64,000 nucleotides of DNA. Origin: Polynucleobacter necessarius (lineage in GTDB: Bacteria; Pseudomonadota; Gammaproteobacteria; Burkholderiales; Burkholderiaceae). Numbering within the stretch: position 1 is the first letter of the stretch; every line of letters begins with the position of its first letter. The position numbers and the translations under genes were made by a program. Of this stretch, positions 1 through 10,070 are shown piece after piece. Location of the stretch: NCBI GenBank assembly GCA_900095165.1, contig LT606947.1:434001-498000 (forward strand), in the 5' to 3' direction. The notes below the pieces were generated by a model that was given only the letters and a program-made list of their open reading frames with translations, had not been told where the DNA came from and made no database searches.

Positions 1-327
1 AGTATTTTTAAGCTAGAGGCTTACCTCAGCTTAGTTGCGTGTATCGGTCTAATGGTCTTAGCTAACCTCTTGGTTAATCGTGGTCTTAATCTATTCAGAC
101 TTATTCGCTGGCTCTTATTAGCAATGCTACTTTGCTCGATTTCTGCTGCCTTTATCTTCATCCCTTTGATGAACGCTCTTAGAGATAAGGTCTTAGCCCA
201 AGGTATGTCAGTAATGCTATCTCCCTCAGCCACTTTGTTCGGTCGTTTACACGGCGCCTCCAGCATTCTCTTTATCTTGCAAAGTCTCTTGGGAATCACT
301 TTGGTCTGGCGGCTTACTAAGAGATAA
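1..327 (+). CDS. DUF4149-type membrane protein, C-terminal part (starts before the window)
   Basis: The frame is open from base 1 and ends at TAA 325-327, so the 108 visible residues are the C-terminal part of a gene that begins upstream. Three hydrophobic stretches (about residues 7-24, 35-56 and 86-103) indicate an integral membrane protein. The last segment, with FGRLHGASSILFILQ, resembles the C-terminus of DUF4149 proteins, which in betaproteobacteria sit next to yhbY-rlmE-ftsH as here. The function of the family is unknown. An internal ATG at 52 exists, but the conserved sequence upstream of it argues against it being the true start. A bidirectional terminator follows, shared with convergent yhbY. 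Confidence 0.6.
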   Translation, partial: SIFKLEAYLSLVACIGLMVLANLLVNRGLNLFRLIRWLLLAMLLCSISAAFIFIPLMNALRDKVLAQGMSVMLSPSATLFGRLHGASSILFILQSLLGITLVWRLTKR

Positions 328-344
328 GGCGGGCGGTAGACAAC

Positions 345-371
345 AAAAAACGCCGACTAGCGGCGTTTTTT
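345..371. terminator. Bidirectional intrinsic terminator between convergent genes
   Basis: A perfect hairpin, A6-CGCCG (345-355), five-base loop, CGGCG-T6 (361-371), has an A run on one side and a T run on the other. It can terminate both the DUF4149 gene and the minus-strand yhbY gene. Confidence 0.85.
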
Positions 372-395
372 AAAAAATCATTGATGCTCTCTGCA

Positions 396-1022
396 TCAAG
401 AGCCCAATGATTTCTTCTTCGTGCTGCTCATGCGTACCTTGCGTTTTTTAATTGGTGCAGGTGCTGCAATTGCTTTGCGGTAGCCAGGTGATGACCAGCC
501 AATTTTGGATTCAGCAGCATCAGCACGCAGAACACGTTTCTTTGGAGTGGCGCTTTTTGCAGCGGCAGCTCTCTCAAAAGGCGACTTGCTGGCTGCAGAG
601 CGTCGATCCGATCTCTCGGAGGTGCTAGTGCGTACACCAGCTTTTGCAACAACCCGATTTGGCTGACGCTTGGTGCGAGGTGCTTGCAATGATTTCTTGG
701 TTTGCTTGCTTGATCTTCCTAAATTGGAGAGGGCTGCATCAACAATATCAATTGGCTTCCAAAGCACGAGTAATTTTCCGATGTGCTGAACTGGGGCCGC
801 TCCTAATTTGTCGCAAAGCTCCTCATAGATGGCAACGCGTGCATCGCGATCGTCACCAAAGACGCGCACTTTAATTAGGCCGTGATGAGAAATCGCTAAC
901 TTAGCCTCTTTAACGACCGCAGGGGTCAGGCCATCGTCACCAATCATGACGACTGGACTCAGTCCATGGGCGTCAGCTTTAAGGGGTTTACGTTGTGCAG
1001 GGGTAATAGTAAGTGCAGTCAT
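396..1022 (-). CDS. yhbY: YhbY-family RNA-binding protein with long basic tail
   Basis: The start is the ATG at 1022, giving MTALTITPAQRKPLKADAH; a longer in-frame start at 1073 lacks family similarity. The first ~95 residues form a CRS1-YhbY domain, seen in the LKADAHGL, VVMIGDDGLT, HGLIKVRVFGDD and VQHIGKLLVLWK segments. This family binds pre-50S ribosomes and helps large-subunit assembly. The remaining ~110 residues are rich in Lys, Arg, Ala and Ser and are probably disordered. They make the protein about twice the length of E. coli YhbY; such tails occur in other betaproteobacterial homologues. It is divergent from rlmE, which acts on 23S rRNA, so both neighbours serve 50S maturation. Confidence 0.85.
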   Translation of the reverse strand: MTALTITPAQRKPLKADAHGLSPVVMIGDDGLTPAVVKEAKLAISHHGLIKVRVFGDDRDARVAIYEELCDKLGAAPVQHIGKLLVLWKPIDIVDAALSNLGRSSKQTKKSLQAPRTKRQPNRVVAKAGVRTSTSERSDRRSAASKSPFERAAAAKSATPKKRVLRADAAESKIGWSSPGYRKAIAAPAPIKKRKVRMSSTKKKSLGS

Positions 1023-1160
1023 GGGCTCGATGATAGAGCATTGGGGCTTGTAAAACAGGGCTTTTGGCCTCATATAGGCCTATATCAAGATGTTTTACGT
1101 CGATTCCTTTTGCCTTGTAGGACATAAACAAGGAAAATGGACGCCGAAAGTGGGTAAGTT

Positions 1161-1835
1161 GTGGCAAAGAATAAATTTAATAAAAGTTGGTTACAGGATC
1201 ATCTGAATGATCCGTACGTGAAGATGGCTCAAAAAGAGGGTTATCGCGCACGAGCTGTCTATAAGTTAAGTGAAATAGACGAGCAAGACCGACTCATCAA
1301 AGCGGGTATGACTGTTGTGGATCTCGGGAGTGCTCCCGGGAGCTGGTCTCAGTACGCCCGTAATCGCCTGACTGAGCTTGGTAAAAACAACCCCAATATT
1401 GAATCTGGGAAGCCAGATGGAACCATTATTGCGATCGATATTCTGCCGATGGAGGATATTGCAGACGTTTCCTTTATTCAGGGTGACTTTCGTGAGGATG
1501 AGGATTTGAAGGCCTTAGAGGCGCTTTTGCCAGTCAATGCGGATGGAAAAGTCGATATGGTGATGTCGGATATGGCGCCTAATTTATCTGGGGTAGGCGT
1601 TGCTGATGCGGCTCGAATGGCTTTTTTGGCTGAGATTGCTCTGGATTTCTCAGTTCAGCACCTCAAGCCAGAGGGCGCTTTATTGATTAAGTGTTTTAAC
1701 GGTAGCGGCTATAGCCAAATCGTGGAATCCTTTAAGAAAGTCTTTAAAACAGTAGTCTCCAGAAAGCCAAAAGCTTCTAGGGCAAAGTCCTCAGAAATCT
1801 TTTTGCTGGGCCGAGATCTCAAACCACCTAAATAA
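1161..1835 (+). CDS. rlmE: 23S rRNA (uridine-2552 2'-O) methyltransferase RlmE
   Basis: The 224-residue protein is full length for RlmE/FtsJ, which methylates the ribose of U2552 in the 50S A-loop using S-adenosylmethionine. The SAM pocket is [13 protein letters not shown] near residue 53. The K-D-K-E catalytic tetrad is visible as Lys35 in RARAVYKL, Asp in MVMSDMAPN, Lys in ALLIKCFNG and Glu in [10 protein letters not shown]. The start is GTG at 1161; the upstream ATG at 1138 runs into a stop after six codons. It lies directly before ftsH, the classical rrmJ-ftsH heat-shock pair, although a hairpin after the stop separates the two here. Confidence 0.95.
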   Translation: MAKNKFNKSWLQDHLNDPYVKMAQKEGYRARAVYKLSEIDEQDRLIKAGMTVVDLGSAPGSWSQYARNRLTELGKNNPNIESGKPDGTIIAIDILPMEDIADVSFIQGDFREDEDLKALEALLPVNADGKVDMVMSDMAPNLSGVGVADAARMAFLAEIALDFSVQHLKPEGALLIKCFNGSGYSQIVESFKKVFKTVVSRKPKASRAKSSEIFLLGRDLKPPK

Positions 1836-1858
1836 CCCCCTGAGAGTAGGGGTTTATT
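1831..1858 (+). terminator. Probable terminator after rlmE
   Basis: The arms AATAACCCC and GGGGTTTATT can pair around TGAGAGTA. The hairpin overlaps the rlmE stop codon. The arm is imperfect (one bulged A) and the following T run is short. Confidence 0.5.
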
Positions 1859-1962
1859 AAATAAATTGGCTCTCAGCCCTTGAAAAAGGTTGGTAGTAGA
1901 ATCAAATACTTAGGTATAGCAATCCGCTTTAACTCCCGGATTAATCCGGCAAAGGTCTCCTT

Positions 1963-3840
1963 TTGAATAGCAATATGTTGCAAAAAATCGGTGTGTGGCT
2001 CATTGTTGGTCTAGTGCTGTTTACTGTTTTTAAGCAGTTTGACAAGCCAAAAGATCAGAATCAGGTCACGTATTCTCAATTCATGGACGATGCCAAAGCT
2101 GGCAAAGTCAAACGAGTTGATGTGCAAGGTCGCACACTGCAAGTCACTCCAAATGATGGCAACAAATACTCCATCATCTCCCCAGGAGATATTTGGATGG
2201 TTGGCGATTTGATGAAGTACGGCGTTCAAGTTACTGGTAAAGCAGATGACGAACCCAATATGTTGGTTTCTGCTTTGTACTACCTCGGGCCCACCTTATT
2301 GATTATTGGTTTCTGGTTCTTCATGATGCGTCAGATGCAAGGGGGCGGTAAAGGCGGAGCGTTCTCCTTTGGCAAATCTAAAGCGCGTTTGATTGATGAG
2401 AACAGCAACACAGTCACATTTGCAGATGTTGCTGGTTGTGACGAGGCAAAAGAAGAAATCTTTGAGATTGTCGACTTCCTTAAAGATCCGCAAAAGTTTC
2501 AAAAGCTGGGTGGTCGTATTCCGCATGGCGTATTGCTAGTAGGCCCTCCGGGAACTGGTAAGACCTTGCTGGCTCGTGCGATTGCAGGTGAGGCCAAAGT
2601 TCCATTCTTCTCCATCTCTGGTTCAGACTTCGTAGAGATGTTTGTTGGTGTTGGCGCCTCACGTGTGCGTGACATGTTTGAGAACGCAAAGAAAAACTCT
2701 CCTTGCATCATCTTTATTGATGAGATTGATGCAGTTGGCCGCCATCGCGGTGCCAGTATGGGTGGTGGTAATGATGAGCGCGAGCAAACCCTCAACCAAA
2801 TGCTGGTGGAGATGGACGGTTTTGAAAGCAATAGCGGCGTAATTGTGGTTGCTGCAACTAACCGTTCTGATGTATTGGATCGCGCCTTATTGCGTCCTGG
2901 CCGTTTTGACCGTCAGGTGCACGTTGGCTTGCCAGACATTCGTGGTCGCGAGCAAATTCTTCAAGTGCATATGCGCAAAGTTCCGATTGATCCAGATGTG
3001 GACGCAGCAGTATTGGCACGCGGCACCCCTGGTTTCTCAGGTGCGGATTTGGCGAACTTGGTAAATGAGTCAGCATTGTTTGCAGCGCGTCGTAATAAGC
3101 GTGCTGTAGATATGAAAGACTTTGAAGATGCTAAAGATAAGATCTATATGGGTCCTGAGCGCAAGTCTGCAGTGATGCGTGAAGAAGAGCGCCGTAATAC
3201 GGCCTATCACGAGTCAGGCCATGCAGTGGTTGCTAAAGTATTGCCTAAAGCGGATCCAGTTCACAAAGTCACCATCATGCCGCGCGGTATGGCGCTTGGC
3301 GTTACTTGGCAGCTTCCTGAGTTTGATCGTGTGAACTTGTACAAAGATCGCATGATGGAAGAGTTGGCTATTTTGTTTGGTGGCCGTGCCGCCGAGGAAG
3401 TGTTCTTGCATTCCATAAGTACAGGCGCATCCAATGACTTCGAGCGTGCCACCAAAATGGCTCGCGATATGGTGACGCGTTATGGCATGAGTGATAGCTT
3501 GGGTACGATGGTTTATGTCGATACCGAATCTGAAAGCATGTTTGGTCGCACTAGCTCCAAGACGGTTTCTGAGTTGACTCAACAAAAGGTCGATGCAGAG
3601 ATTCGCGCATTGGTCGATAGTCAATATGCCTTGGCAAGATCTATTCTTGAGCAAAACCGTGACAAGGTTGAGGTGATGGTTGCTGCTTTGCTTGAATGGG
3701 AAACCATTGATGCTGAGCAGATTACCGACATCATGGAGGGTCGTCCTCCGCGTGCGCCAAAGCCACCACCAGCAACCCAGTTTGGTAATTCTGCTGGCAC
3801 GCCGGGTCCTGCTGCGGGCACTGCTCCAGCGACTGCTTAA
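1963..3840 (+). CDS. ftsH: ATP-dependent zinc metalloprotease FtsH
   Basis: FtsH is a membrane-anchored AAA+ protease that degrades misassembled membrane proteins and regulators such as LpxC. The 625 residues show the standard order: transmembrane segment 1 (about 9-23), periplasmic domain (~25-100), segment 2 (~104-121), AAA module with Walker A GPPGTGKT (194-201), Walker [13 protein letters not shown], arginine-finger motif [15 protein letters not shown], and zinc-protease site HESGH at 416-420. The annotated start is TTG at 1963; an in-frame ATG at 1975 (fifth codon) is an alternative. The C-terminus is a Pro/Ala-rich tail typical of betaproteobacterial FtsH. No lesions were seen. Confidence 0.97.
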   Translation: MNSNMLQKIGVWLIVGLVLFTVFKQFDKPKDQNQVTYSQFMDDAKAGKVKRVDVQGRTLQVTPNDGNKYSIISPGDIWMVGDLMKYGVQVTGKADDEPNMLVSALYYLGPTLLIIGFWFFMMRQMQGGGKGGAFSFGKSKARLIDENSNTVTFADVAGCDEAKEEIFEIVDFLKDPQKFQKLGGRIPHGVLLVGPPGTGKTLLARAIAGEAKVPFFSISGSDFVEMFVGVGASRVRDMFENAKKNSPCIIFIDEIDAVGRHRGASMGGGNDEREQTLNQMLVEMDGFESNSGVIVVAATNRSDVLDRALLRPGRFDRQVHVGLPDIRGREQILQVHMRKVPIDPDVDAAVLARGTPGFSGADLANLVNESALFAARRNKRAVDMKDFEDAKDKIYMGPERKSAVMREEERRNTAYHESGHAVVAKVLPKADPVHKVTIMPRGMALGVTWQLPEFDRVNLYKDRMMEELAILFGGRAAEEVFLHSISTGASNDFERATKMARDMVTRYGMSDSLGTMVYVDTESESMFGRTSSKTVSELTQQKVDAEIRALVDSQYALARSILEQNRDKVEVMVAALLEWETIDAEQITDIMEGRPPRAPKPPPATQFGNSAGTPGPAAGTAPATA

Positions 3841-3865
3841 TTAGCTTCGAGTTAATCGCTAGGTG

Positions 3866-4735
3866 ATGAAGCAAATTCTGCCCGCAACATGGCGTTGCGG
3901 GCGTTTTCTTTTTGACTTTAGTAAACGTCATCGCCCACTCGTGATGGGTATTCTGAATGCCACGCCAGATTCTTTTTCAGATGGTGGCAAATTCAGAACT
4001 CCTAGCGATGCCATCGCTCAAGCGGAGCGCATGATTGCCAATGGCGCAGATATGATTGATGTCGGCGGTGAATCTACTCGCCCTGGTGCTGAACCAGTCT
4101 CCCTTCAGGAAGAATTAGATCGCGTCTTGCCGGTCATTGAGGCCCTGAAAGATTGTGGCGTAGCCCTGTCAATTGACACCTATAAAGCGGAGACAATGCG
4201 GCAGGCACTCAATGCCGGAGTAGATTGCGTTAATGATATTTGGGCTCTTAGGCAAGAGGGGGCAGTAAAGGCTGTCATAGAAATCGGTAAAAGCAATCCA
4301 GATAAACAGTGCGGCATTGTTTTAATGCACATGCAACGTGATCCGCAAACCATGCAATTTGATCCAGAGTATCAAGATGTCATCAGAGAGGTAAAAGCGT
4401 TTCTTCTGGAGCGCGCTACCTTACTGGAAGAGCAAGACGTTGCTAAAAATAGAATCGCCATTGATCCTGGATTTGGCTTTGGTAAAAGTCTTGAGCACAA
4501 TCTCAAGATGTTGGCCGATTTTGATCAATTCTCGCAATTGGGCTATCCAGTGTTAGCAGGAATTTTTCGTAAATCCATGTTGGGTAAGTTAACGGGTCGT
4601 GATACCAATGATCGTGTAGCGCCTAGTGTCGCCGCTGCCATTTTGGCTACCGATCGGGGCGCTCAAATCATCCGTGTCCATGACGTTCGGGAGACGGTTG
4701 ACCCCTTAAAGCTCTGGGAAGCCATTCAAGGCTAA
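3866..4735 (+). CDS. folP: Dihydropteroate synthase FolP
   Basis: FolP condenses 4-aminobenzoate with dihydropterin pyrophosphate in cytoplasmic folate synthesis. Motifs: [16 protein letters not shown] (pterin loop), GGESTRPGA and DPGFGFGKS. At 289 residues it is a normal length. ATG 3866 follows an AGG; an in-frame GTG lies one codon upstream. The first ~15 codons overlap a perfect terminator-like hairpin (3880-3902). The translated [11 protein letters not shown] segment nevertheless resembles the usual FolP N-terminus, so the hairpin lies inside the gene rather than before it. The ftsH-folP-glmM order is conserved in proteobacteria. Confidence 0.93.
   Translation: MKQILPATWRCGRFLFDFSKRHRPLVMGILNATPDSFSDGGKFRTPSDAIAQAERMIANGADMIDVGGESTRPGAEPVSLQEELDRVLPVIEALKDCGVALSIDTYKAETMRQALNAGVDCVNDIWALRQEGAVKAVIEIGKSNPDKQCGIVLMHMQRDPQTMQFDPEYQDVIREVKAFLLERATLLEEQDVAKNRIAIDPGFGFGKSLEHNLKMLADFDQFSQLGYPVLAGIFRKSMLGKLTGRDTNDRVAPSVAAAILATDRGAQIIRVHDVRETVDPLKLWEAIQG
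3880..3913 (+). terminator. Terminator-like hairpin overlapping the start of folP
   Basis: GCCCGCAAC (3880-3888) and GTTGCGGGC (3894-3902) are perfect complements around a 5-base loop. They are followed by GTTTTCTTTTT, the classical layout of an intrinsic terminator. It lies 14 bases into folP, so it may terminate ftsH transcripts or attenuate folP. Confidence 0.6.
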
Positions 4736-4774
4736 TTGCGCAATAAACCGCACAAGACAAAAAGTCACAAGTTT

Positions 4775-4780
4775 TATAAT
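4775..4780 (+). promoter_or_regulatory. Candidate -10 box for glmM
   Basis: A perfect TATAAT ends eight bases before the glmM ATG. There is no Shine-Dalgarno sequence before that ATG, so a transcript from this box would be nearly leaderless. No convincing -35 hexamer is present at 16-18 bp. Confidence 0.35.
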
Positions 4781-4787
4781 TAAACCC

Positions 4788-6131
4788 ATGAAAAAACAAT
4801 ACTTTGGTACTGATGGCATACGCGGTGAAGTGGGGCAATTTCCGATTGTTCTTGAGTTCATCACGCGCCTCGGCTATGCAGCCAGCAAAGTACTTAGTAG
4901 CCAGGCAAAGCCTGGTGAACGTTGCAAGGTTCTGATTGGTAAAGACACCCGCGTTTCGAGTTATTTATTAGAGGCCGCATTAGAGGCTGGTTTTGCTGCT
5001 GCTGGCGTGGACGTCATGCTCTGCGGACCTATGCCGACACCCGGTGTTGCTTATCTTACTAAAGCCTTGCGCTTATCTGCGGGTGTCGTGATCTCTGCAT
5101 CACACAATCCCTATCAAGATAACGGCATTAAATTCTTCTCCGCTGAAGGTGGAAAGTTAAGTGATGAATTTGAACTAGCCATTGAAGCTGAGCTCGCAAA
5201 ACCCATGGGCTGCGTTAGCTCAAAAGAACTGGGTAAGGCTTTTCGTTTAGATGATGCTGCTGGTCGTTATATTGAGTTCTGTAAATCCACTTTCCCTGGC
5301 GAGTTAAACCTCAAGGGCATGAAGTTGGTGGTTGACTGCGCTCACGGTGCTGCGTACCATACTGCTCCTCACGTCTTTCATGAGCTTGGTGCAGAAGTGA
5401 TCTCCATTGGTGTTCAGCCTGATGGCCGCAATATCAATGATGGTTTTGGTGCGACATCTCCTGAAGCATTAATTGCTAAAGTTAAGGAAACCAAAGCGGA
5501 TCTTGGGATTGCTTTGGATGGTGATGCTGATCGCTTGCAAATGGTTGACGCTTCTGGCAGATTATTTAATGGTGATGAACTTCTATACGTACTCGCAAAA
5601 GATCGCATCGAGCGGGGCCAAGCAATGGATGGAGTGGTTGGAACTTTGATGACCAACCTCGCGGTAGAAAATGCTATCAAGGGTTTGGGTATCGGATTTG
5701 AGCGCGCCAATGTAGGTGACCGCTACGTCTTAGAGTTGCTAAAACAAAAAGGCTGGATTATTGGCGGCGAAGGTTCTGGTCATCTCCTGTGCTTAGATCA
5801 ACACTCAACCGGTGATGGCACTATTGCCGCATTACAGGTTTTAGCTGCTATGAGTCAGGCTAAGAAGAGCTTGGTCCAATTGCTAGATTCAGTGAAAATA
5901 TTTCCTCAAGTGCTTCTGAACATCAAGTTTAAGGCGGGGTATGACTGGAAGTCTGATAGCACTCTACAGGCTAAGATAAGTCGTGTAGAGGGTGATCTCA
6001 AGGGAACGGGTAGGGTGCTTATTCGTGCTTCAGGTACAGAGCCCGTCCTGCGCGTCATGGTTGAGGCTCAAGATGGCGATGCAGCCATGAGCTCGGCTAA
6101 GAGCATCGCCGACCTTATTCCTATTGCATAA
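4788..6131 (+). CDS. glmM: Phosphoglucosamine mutase GlmM
   Basis: GlmM converts glucosamine-6-phosphate to glucosamine-1-phosphate for UDP-GlcNAc, feeding peptidoglycan and lipid A synthesis. The 447 residues match the family. The phosphoserine is Ser105 in SASHNP, the metal-binding loop is DGDADR near 244, the sugar-binding GEGSGH lies near 328, and the phosphate-binding [12 protein letters not shown] is at the C-terminus. The N-terminus [11 protein letters not shown] is canonical. It follows folP by about 50 bases and may have its own promoter (TATAAT at 4775). No lesions were seen. Confidence 0.97.
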   Translation: MKKQYFGTDGIRGEVGQFPIVLEFITRLGYAASKVLSSQAKPGERCKVLIGKDTRVSSYLLEAALEAGFAAAGVDVMLCGPMPTPGVAYLTKALRLSAGVVISASHNPYQDNGIKFFSAEGGKLSDEFELAIEAELAKPMGCVSSKELGKAFRLDDAAGRYIEFCKSTFPGELNLKGMKLVVDCAHGAAYHTAPHVFHELGAEVISIGVQPDGRNINDGFGATSPEALIAKVKETKADLGIALDGDADRLQMVDASGRLFNGDELLYVLAKDRIERGQAMDGVVGTLMTNLAVENAIKGLGIGFERANVGDRYVLELLKQKGWIIGGEGSGHLLCLDQHSTGDGTIAALQVLAAMSQAKKSLVQLLDSVKIFPQVLLNIKFKAGYDWKSDSTLQAKISRVEGDLKGTGRVLIRASGTEPVLRVMVEAQDGDAAMSSAKSIADLIPIA

Positions 6132-6168
6132 GCCATTGAATTGATTGAATTATTTTGAATTAAGTCAA

Positions 6169-6186
6169 TTGTCACAAAAGAGTCAC
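6169..6186 (+). promoter_or_regulatory. Pho box upstream of pstS
   Basis: TTGTCAC-AAAA-GAGTCAC fits the 7-4-7 PhoB operator (two CTGTCAT-like units 11 bp apart). It lies about 60 bases before the pstS ATG, the expected place in a phosphate-starvation promoter. Confidence 0.8.
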
Positions 6187-6246
6187 ACTCAAATCGTATC
6201 GTTCTGATATCGCAATGTTGCGTTATTAATCTGAGGATCGATCCAC

Positions 6247-7269
6247 ATGAAATCATTCTTGAAAAAGGCGTTAGTAATTAGCGCAATTTCAATTGCACCA
6301 CTTGCTTTTGCGGCTGATATGACAGGCGCTGGCGCAACATTCCCGTACCCAATTTATGCAAAATGGGCCGAAGCTTACAAAGCTAAAACTGGCTCGAATT
6401 TGAATTACCAATCTATTGGTTCTTCAGGAGGCATTAAGCAAATCAAAGCAAAGACGGTTGATTTCGGTGCAACCGATAATCCAGTTAAATTTGAAGATCT
6501 TGAAAAAGACGGCTTAGTGCAGTTCCCCGCAATTATTGGTGGTGTTGTACCCGTAATTAACGTAGAGGGTGTTAAGCCATATGATCTTAAATTATCCCCA
6601 GATACTTTGTCTGATATTTTCCAGGGCGTGATTGTCAATTGGAATGACAAGCGTATTGTGTTGAACAATCCCGGCATGAAGATGCCGGATCTGCCAATTA
6701 CCGTTGTGCATCGTGCAGATGGTTCTGGTGCTACTGCAATTTTTACAAACTACTTAGCCAAGGTCAGTCAGAATTGGAAAGATGCTGTTGGAGAGGGTGC
6801 CGCAGTTAAGTGGCCAGCTGCTTCATCAGTAGGCGGCAAAGGTAACGAGGGTGTTGCAGCAAACGTTTCACGTGTTAAAGGCGCCATTGGCTATGTTGAG
6901 TATGCGTATGCTAAGAAAAATAAAATGACTAGCGTTTCCTTGAAGAATAAAGATGGTCAATTTATTCAGCCTGACGACCTCACTTTTGCAGCCGCAGCCG
7001 CTGGTACTGATTGGTCTAAGATTCCAGGTATGGGTACTTTTATTACCAATGCTTCTGGTGCTAAGTCATGGCCGATCACTGGCGCATCGTTTATCTTGGT
7101 TTACAAAAACCCAGAGAACAAAATTAATGCTGCTGAAGTAATCAAGTTCTTTGATTTTGCTTTCAAGGATGGCAAGAAGATGGCAGAAGAGTTGGATTAC
7201 GTGCCAATGCCTGATGTAACTACAGATTTCATTCGCAAGAATGTATTTTCCAAAGTTGTAACTAAGTAA
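6247..7269 (+). CDS. pstS: Phosphate-binding periplasmic protein PstS
   Basis: PstS is the high-affinity phosphate receptor of the PstSCAB ABC importer. The 340 residues begin with a Sec signal peptide (basic MKSFLKK, hydrophobic core, cleavage after AFA near residue 22). The mature protein starts ADMTGAGATFPYPIYAKW, a hallmark of PstS. Phosphate-binding signatures include SIGSSGGIKQI, DFGATDNP and VHRADGSGATAIFTNYL. It is the first gene of the operon, with a Pho box upstream. A strong hairpin after it probably keeps its expression above that of the membrane components. Confidence 0.97.
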   Translation: MKSFLKKALVISAISIAPLAFAADMTGAGATFPYPIYAKWAEAYKAKTGSNLNYQSIGSSGGIKQIKAKTVDFGATDNPVKFEDLEKDGLVQFPAIIGGVVPVINVEGVKPYDLKLSPDTLSDIFQGVIVNWNDKRIVLNNPGMKMPDLPITVVHRADGSGATAIFTNYLAKVSQNWKDAVGEGAAVKWPAASSVGGKGNEGVAANVSRVKGAIGYVEYAYAKKNKMTSVSLKNKDGQFIQPDDLTFAAAAAGTDWSKIPGMGTFITNASGAKSWPITGASFILVYKNPENKINAAEVIKFFDFAFKDGKKMAEELDYVPMPDVTTDFIRKNVFSKVVTK

Positions 7270-7305
7270 GATTGTGAAGACTGATTAACCCCAGTCATCA
7301 TTTAA

Positions 7306-7334
7306 AAACAGCCCCACTTAAAGTGGGGCTGTTT
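7306..7334 (+). terminator. Strong hairpin between pstS and pstC (attenuator)
   Basis: AAACAGCCCCACTT and AAGTGGGGCTGTTT are perfect 14-base complements around a single base. The hairpin lies 24 bases before pstC. Its position suggests partial termination or mRNA 3'-end protection, favouring pstS over pstCAB. Confidence 0.75.
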
Positions 7335-7357
7335 CAATATTTAACTAAGCGCAATTT

Positions 7358-8347
7358 ATGATTGAATCGACCCAGTCCCACTCAGCTCCGACTCCACAAG
7401 CGCTTCGCATTGCTAAGTTGCAGCATATTCAAGACTTTTTATTTCACGGTATCACTCAATTCTTTGCTCTATCGGTGCTCATTGCACTAGTTGGTATCAT
7501 CATCTCACTCATTATTAATGCTTGGCCTGCTCTTGATAAATTCGGAATCGGATTTTTCTTCACTAAAGAGTGGGATATTGTTAACGGTGAATTTGGTGGC
7601 TTAATTGCCATCTATGGAACACTCGTAACTTCTTTTATTGCGCTGCTCATTGCCGTACCGCTCAGTTTTGGTATTGCAGTATTTTTGACTGAGTTATGCC
7701 CAGGCCCATTGCGCAGACCTCTCGGTACTGCTGTTGAATTGCTTGCGGCTGTCCCATCAATTATTTACGGAATGTTTGGTTTATTTATATTCGCGCCACT
7801 TTTTGGTGAGTATATTCAGCCGGCCTTGGCCGCTACACTAGGTCAAATTCCCGGCTTGGGAATTTTGTTCTCCGGAGCCTTTAACGGCATTGGTATTTTG
7901 TGTGCAGGCCTTATTTTAGCGATGATGATCCTTCCTTTCATCGCTTCTGTCATGCGTGATGTGTTTGAAATTGTTCCGCCGGTTCTAAAGGAGTCAGCAT
8001 ATGGTATCGGCTGCACTACTTGGGAGGTAGTGAAAAATGTTGTTCTTCCCTATACAAAGGCAGGTGTAATTGGTGGCGTCATGCTTGGATTGGGTAGGGC
8101 GCTTGGTGAAACGATGGCCGTTACCTTTGTGATTGGTAATGCCCACCGCCTTTCTGCATCCCTCTTTGCCACAGGCAACTCAATTGCCTCTACATTGGCA
8201 AATGAGTTTGGTGAGGCTGAACTAGGACCACATTACTCTTCTTTATTTGCGCTTGGTCTTGCGCTATTCATAATTACATTCGTTGTTTTGGCGATCGCTA
8301 AGTGGATGTTGATGAATATGGAGAAAAAGCAAGGACTTAAAACATGA
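7358..8347 (+). CDS. pstC: Phosphate ABC transporter permease PstC
   Basis: PstC is one of two inner-membrane subunits forming the phosphate channel. The 329 residues include a hydrophobic N-terminal anchor (about 39-58), an extended periplasmic stretch, and a BPD-transp-1 core with the cytoplasmic EAA-type loop ([20 protein letters not shown]). [17 protein letters not shown] follows, a PstC signature. The stop TGA overlaps the pstA start (ATGA, 8344-8347), indicating translational coupling. This TGA is one of the clear cases where TGA works as a normal stop in this genome. Confidence 0.95.
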   Translation: MIESTQSHSAPTPQALRIAKLQHIQDFLFHGITQFFALSVLIALVGIIISLIINAWPALDKFGIGFFFTKEWDIVNGEFGGLIAIYGTLVTSFIALLIAVPLSFGIAVFLTELCPGPLRRPLGTAVELLAAVPSIIYGMFGLFIFAPLFGEYIQPALAATLGQIPGLGILFSGAFNGIGILCAGLILAMMILPFIASVMRDVFEIVPPVLKESAYGIGCTTWEVVKNVVLPYTKAGVIGGVMLGLGRALGETMAVTFVIGNAHRLSASLFATGNSIASTLANEFGEAELGPHYSSLFALGLALFIITFVVLAIAKWMLMNMEKKQGLKT

Positions 8348-9210
8348 ACGGTCTATCAAATATCAATCCAGCAATTTTTGCTAAACGAAAGCGCGCCAAT
8401 AAGATTGGCTTAGTTCTCTCTACCGGCGCCATGCTGCTTGGCATGGTTTTCCTGCTTTGGATTTTGAGCATCCTTTTTATCAAAGGATTCTCTTCAATTA
8501 ATTTAGATGTATTCCTGAACAGTACTCCAGCGCCTGGATCTGAGGGTGGCGGTTTGGCTAATGCGATTGTCGGCAGTCTGATGATTGTTGCTAGCTGTAC
8601 TTTAATTAGCACTCCTATTGGTGTTTTGGCGGGCTTATACCTTTCGGAGTATGGCGATAGAAGTAAGGTTGCTTCAGTAACGCGGTTTGTAACGGACATC
8701 ATGCTCTCGGCCCCTTCAATTGTTATTGGTTTGTTTGTGTACGCAATTGTGGTAGCTCAAGTGCGTCACTTCTCTGGCTGGGCGGGAACTATTGCCTTAG
8801 CTTTGATCGCTATTCCAGTGGTGGTTCGCACAACAGAGAATATGTTGCGCCTAGTTCCCGGCAGTTTGCGTGAAGCTGCTTATGCATTAGGTACTCCAAA
8901 ATGGAAGGTAGCATTCATGATTACCTTGAGGGCAGCGCAAAGCGGTGTGATCACAGGTATCTTGTTGGCTTTGGCTCGCGTAAGTGGTGAAACTGCGCCA
9001 TTACTATTTACCGCATTGAATAATCAATTTTTCTCAACCAATATGAATGCGCCAATGGCTAATCTGCCAGTTGTGATCTTCCAGTTTGCGATGAGTCCTT
9101 ACGATAACTGGGTAGATTTAGCTTGGGCTGCTGCATTGCTTATTACATTCACAGTGTTGGTATTAAATATCCTCGCCCGAGTGGTCTTCCGCGAAAAAGT
9201 GCAAAGCTAA
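8344..9210 (+). CDS. pstA: Phosphate ABC transporter permease PstA
   Basis: This is the second channel subunit of the Pst importer. The 288 residues carry about six membrane segments and the permease coupling loop ([20 protein letters not shown]). [16 protein letters not shown], the PstA counterpart of the PstC signature, follows. It starts inside the pstC stop (ATGA) and ends TAATG, with the A shared by a possible pstB start at 9210. No lesions were seen. Confidence 0.95.
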   Translation: MNGLSNINPAIFAKRKRANKIGLVLSTGAMLLGMVFLLWILSILFIKGFSSINLDVFLNSTPAPGSEGGGLANAIVGSLMIVASCTLISTPIGVLAGLYLSEYGDRSKVASVTRFVTDIMLSAPSIVIGLFVYAIVVAQVRHFSGWAGTIALALIAIPVVVRTTENMLRLVPGSLREAAYALGTPKWKVAFMITLRAAQSGVITGILLALARVSGETAPLLFTALNNQFFSTNMNAPMANLPVVIFQFAMSPYDNWVDLAWAAALLITFTVLVLNILARVVFREKVQS

Positions 9211-9266
9211 TGGCCGATATGAAAACAATGTTTGACTTAAATACAATCGATAGTCAAGGAATCAGA

Positions 9267-10058
9267 ATGAACGACAATACCAATACTCAAACCGCTAAAG
9301 AAGTAAAAAATGCCATTGAGGTGCGCAATCTTAATTTCTTTTACGGAGCCTTTCAGGGTCTGAAGAATATTAATTTAGACATTGAAGAGGGTAAGGTAAC
9401 CGCTTTCATTGGCCCATCCGGATGTGGTAAATCCACTCTTCTGAGGACTTTAAATCGTATGTATGATCTGTACCCCGATCAACGTGCGGAAGGTGAGATC
9501 AATTTCTACGGTCAAAATATTTTAGAGTCTGGTCAAGATTTGAACTTATTGCGCTCAAGAATTGGTATGGTTTTCCAGAAGCCAACCCCATTTCCAATGT
9601 CAATTTACGAGAACATTGCATTTGGCGTGCGTTTATATGAGAGGCTGTCTCGATCTGAGATGGATGAGCGAGTAGAGTGGGCTCTCAAAAAAGCGGCTCT
9701 TTGGAACGAGGCTAAAGACAAGCTCAACCAAAGCGGGCTATCGCTCTCCGGTGGTCAGCAACAGCGTTTATGTATTGCACGCGGTGTAGCTGCAAAGCCT
9801 TCCGTTATTTTGCTGGATGAGCCAACCTCGGCATTGGACCCAATCTCAACGGGCAAGATCGAAGAGTTAATTAACGAATTGAAGTATGAATATACGATTG
9901 CAATCGTTACGCACAACATGCAGCAAGCAGCTCGCGTCTCCGATTACACTGCATACATGTACTTAGGAAGCTTGATTGAGTATGGCAAAACGGACGAGAT
10001 CTTTATTAAGCCTAAGCGTAAAGAAACAGAAGATTACATTACCGGCCGTTTTGGTTAA
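9267..10058 (+). CDS. pstB: Phosphate ABC transporter ATPase PstB
   Basis: PstB is the ATP-hydrolysing subunit of the Pst importer. It has Walker [10 protein letters not shown], signature LSGGQQQR, Walker [13 protein letters not shown] and switch His in [10 protein letters not shown] chose ATG 9267 because AAGGA lies 7-8 bases before it and the resulting 263 residues match usual PstB length. An in-frame ATG at 9210, overlapping the pstA stop, would add 19 residues ([19 protein letters not shown]) and cannot be excluded. phoU follows 12 bases later. Confidence 0.93.
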   Translation: MNDNTNTQTAKEVKNAIEVRNLNFFYGAFQGLKNINLDIEEGKVTAFIGPSGCGKSTLLRTLNRMYDLYPDQRAEGEINFYGQNILESGQDLNLLRSRIGMVFQKPTPFPMSIYENIAFGVRLYERLSRSEMDERVEWALKKAALWNEAKDKLNQSGLSLSGGQQQRLCIARGVAAKPSVILLDEPTSALDPISTGKIEELINELKYEYTIAIVTHNMQQAARVSDYTAYMYLGSLIEYGKTDEIFIKPKRKETEDYITGRFG

Positions 10059-10070
10059 TTGGAGGAATAA

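Noticed and set aside
3214-3654. 146-codon antisense frame over ftsH
   Set aside because: Mirror of the conserved FtsH protease domain; composition is atypical.
4762-4768. Pho box before glmM (AAGTCAC)
   Set aside because: Only one half-site; no second unit 11 bp away.
8344-8347. Full reassignment of TGA to tryptophan
   Set aside because: TGA ends pstC, phoA, plcP, ppk2, yihY, ihfA, relA and others at normal family lengths, and core genes use only TGG for Trp. Only leaky read-through is left as a hypothesis.
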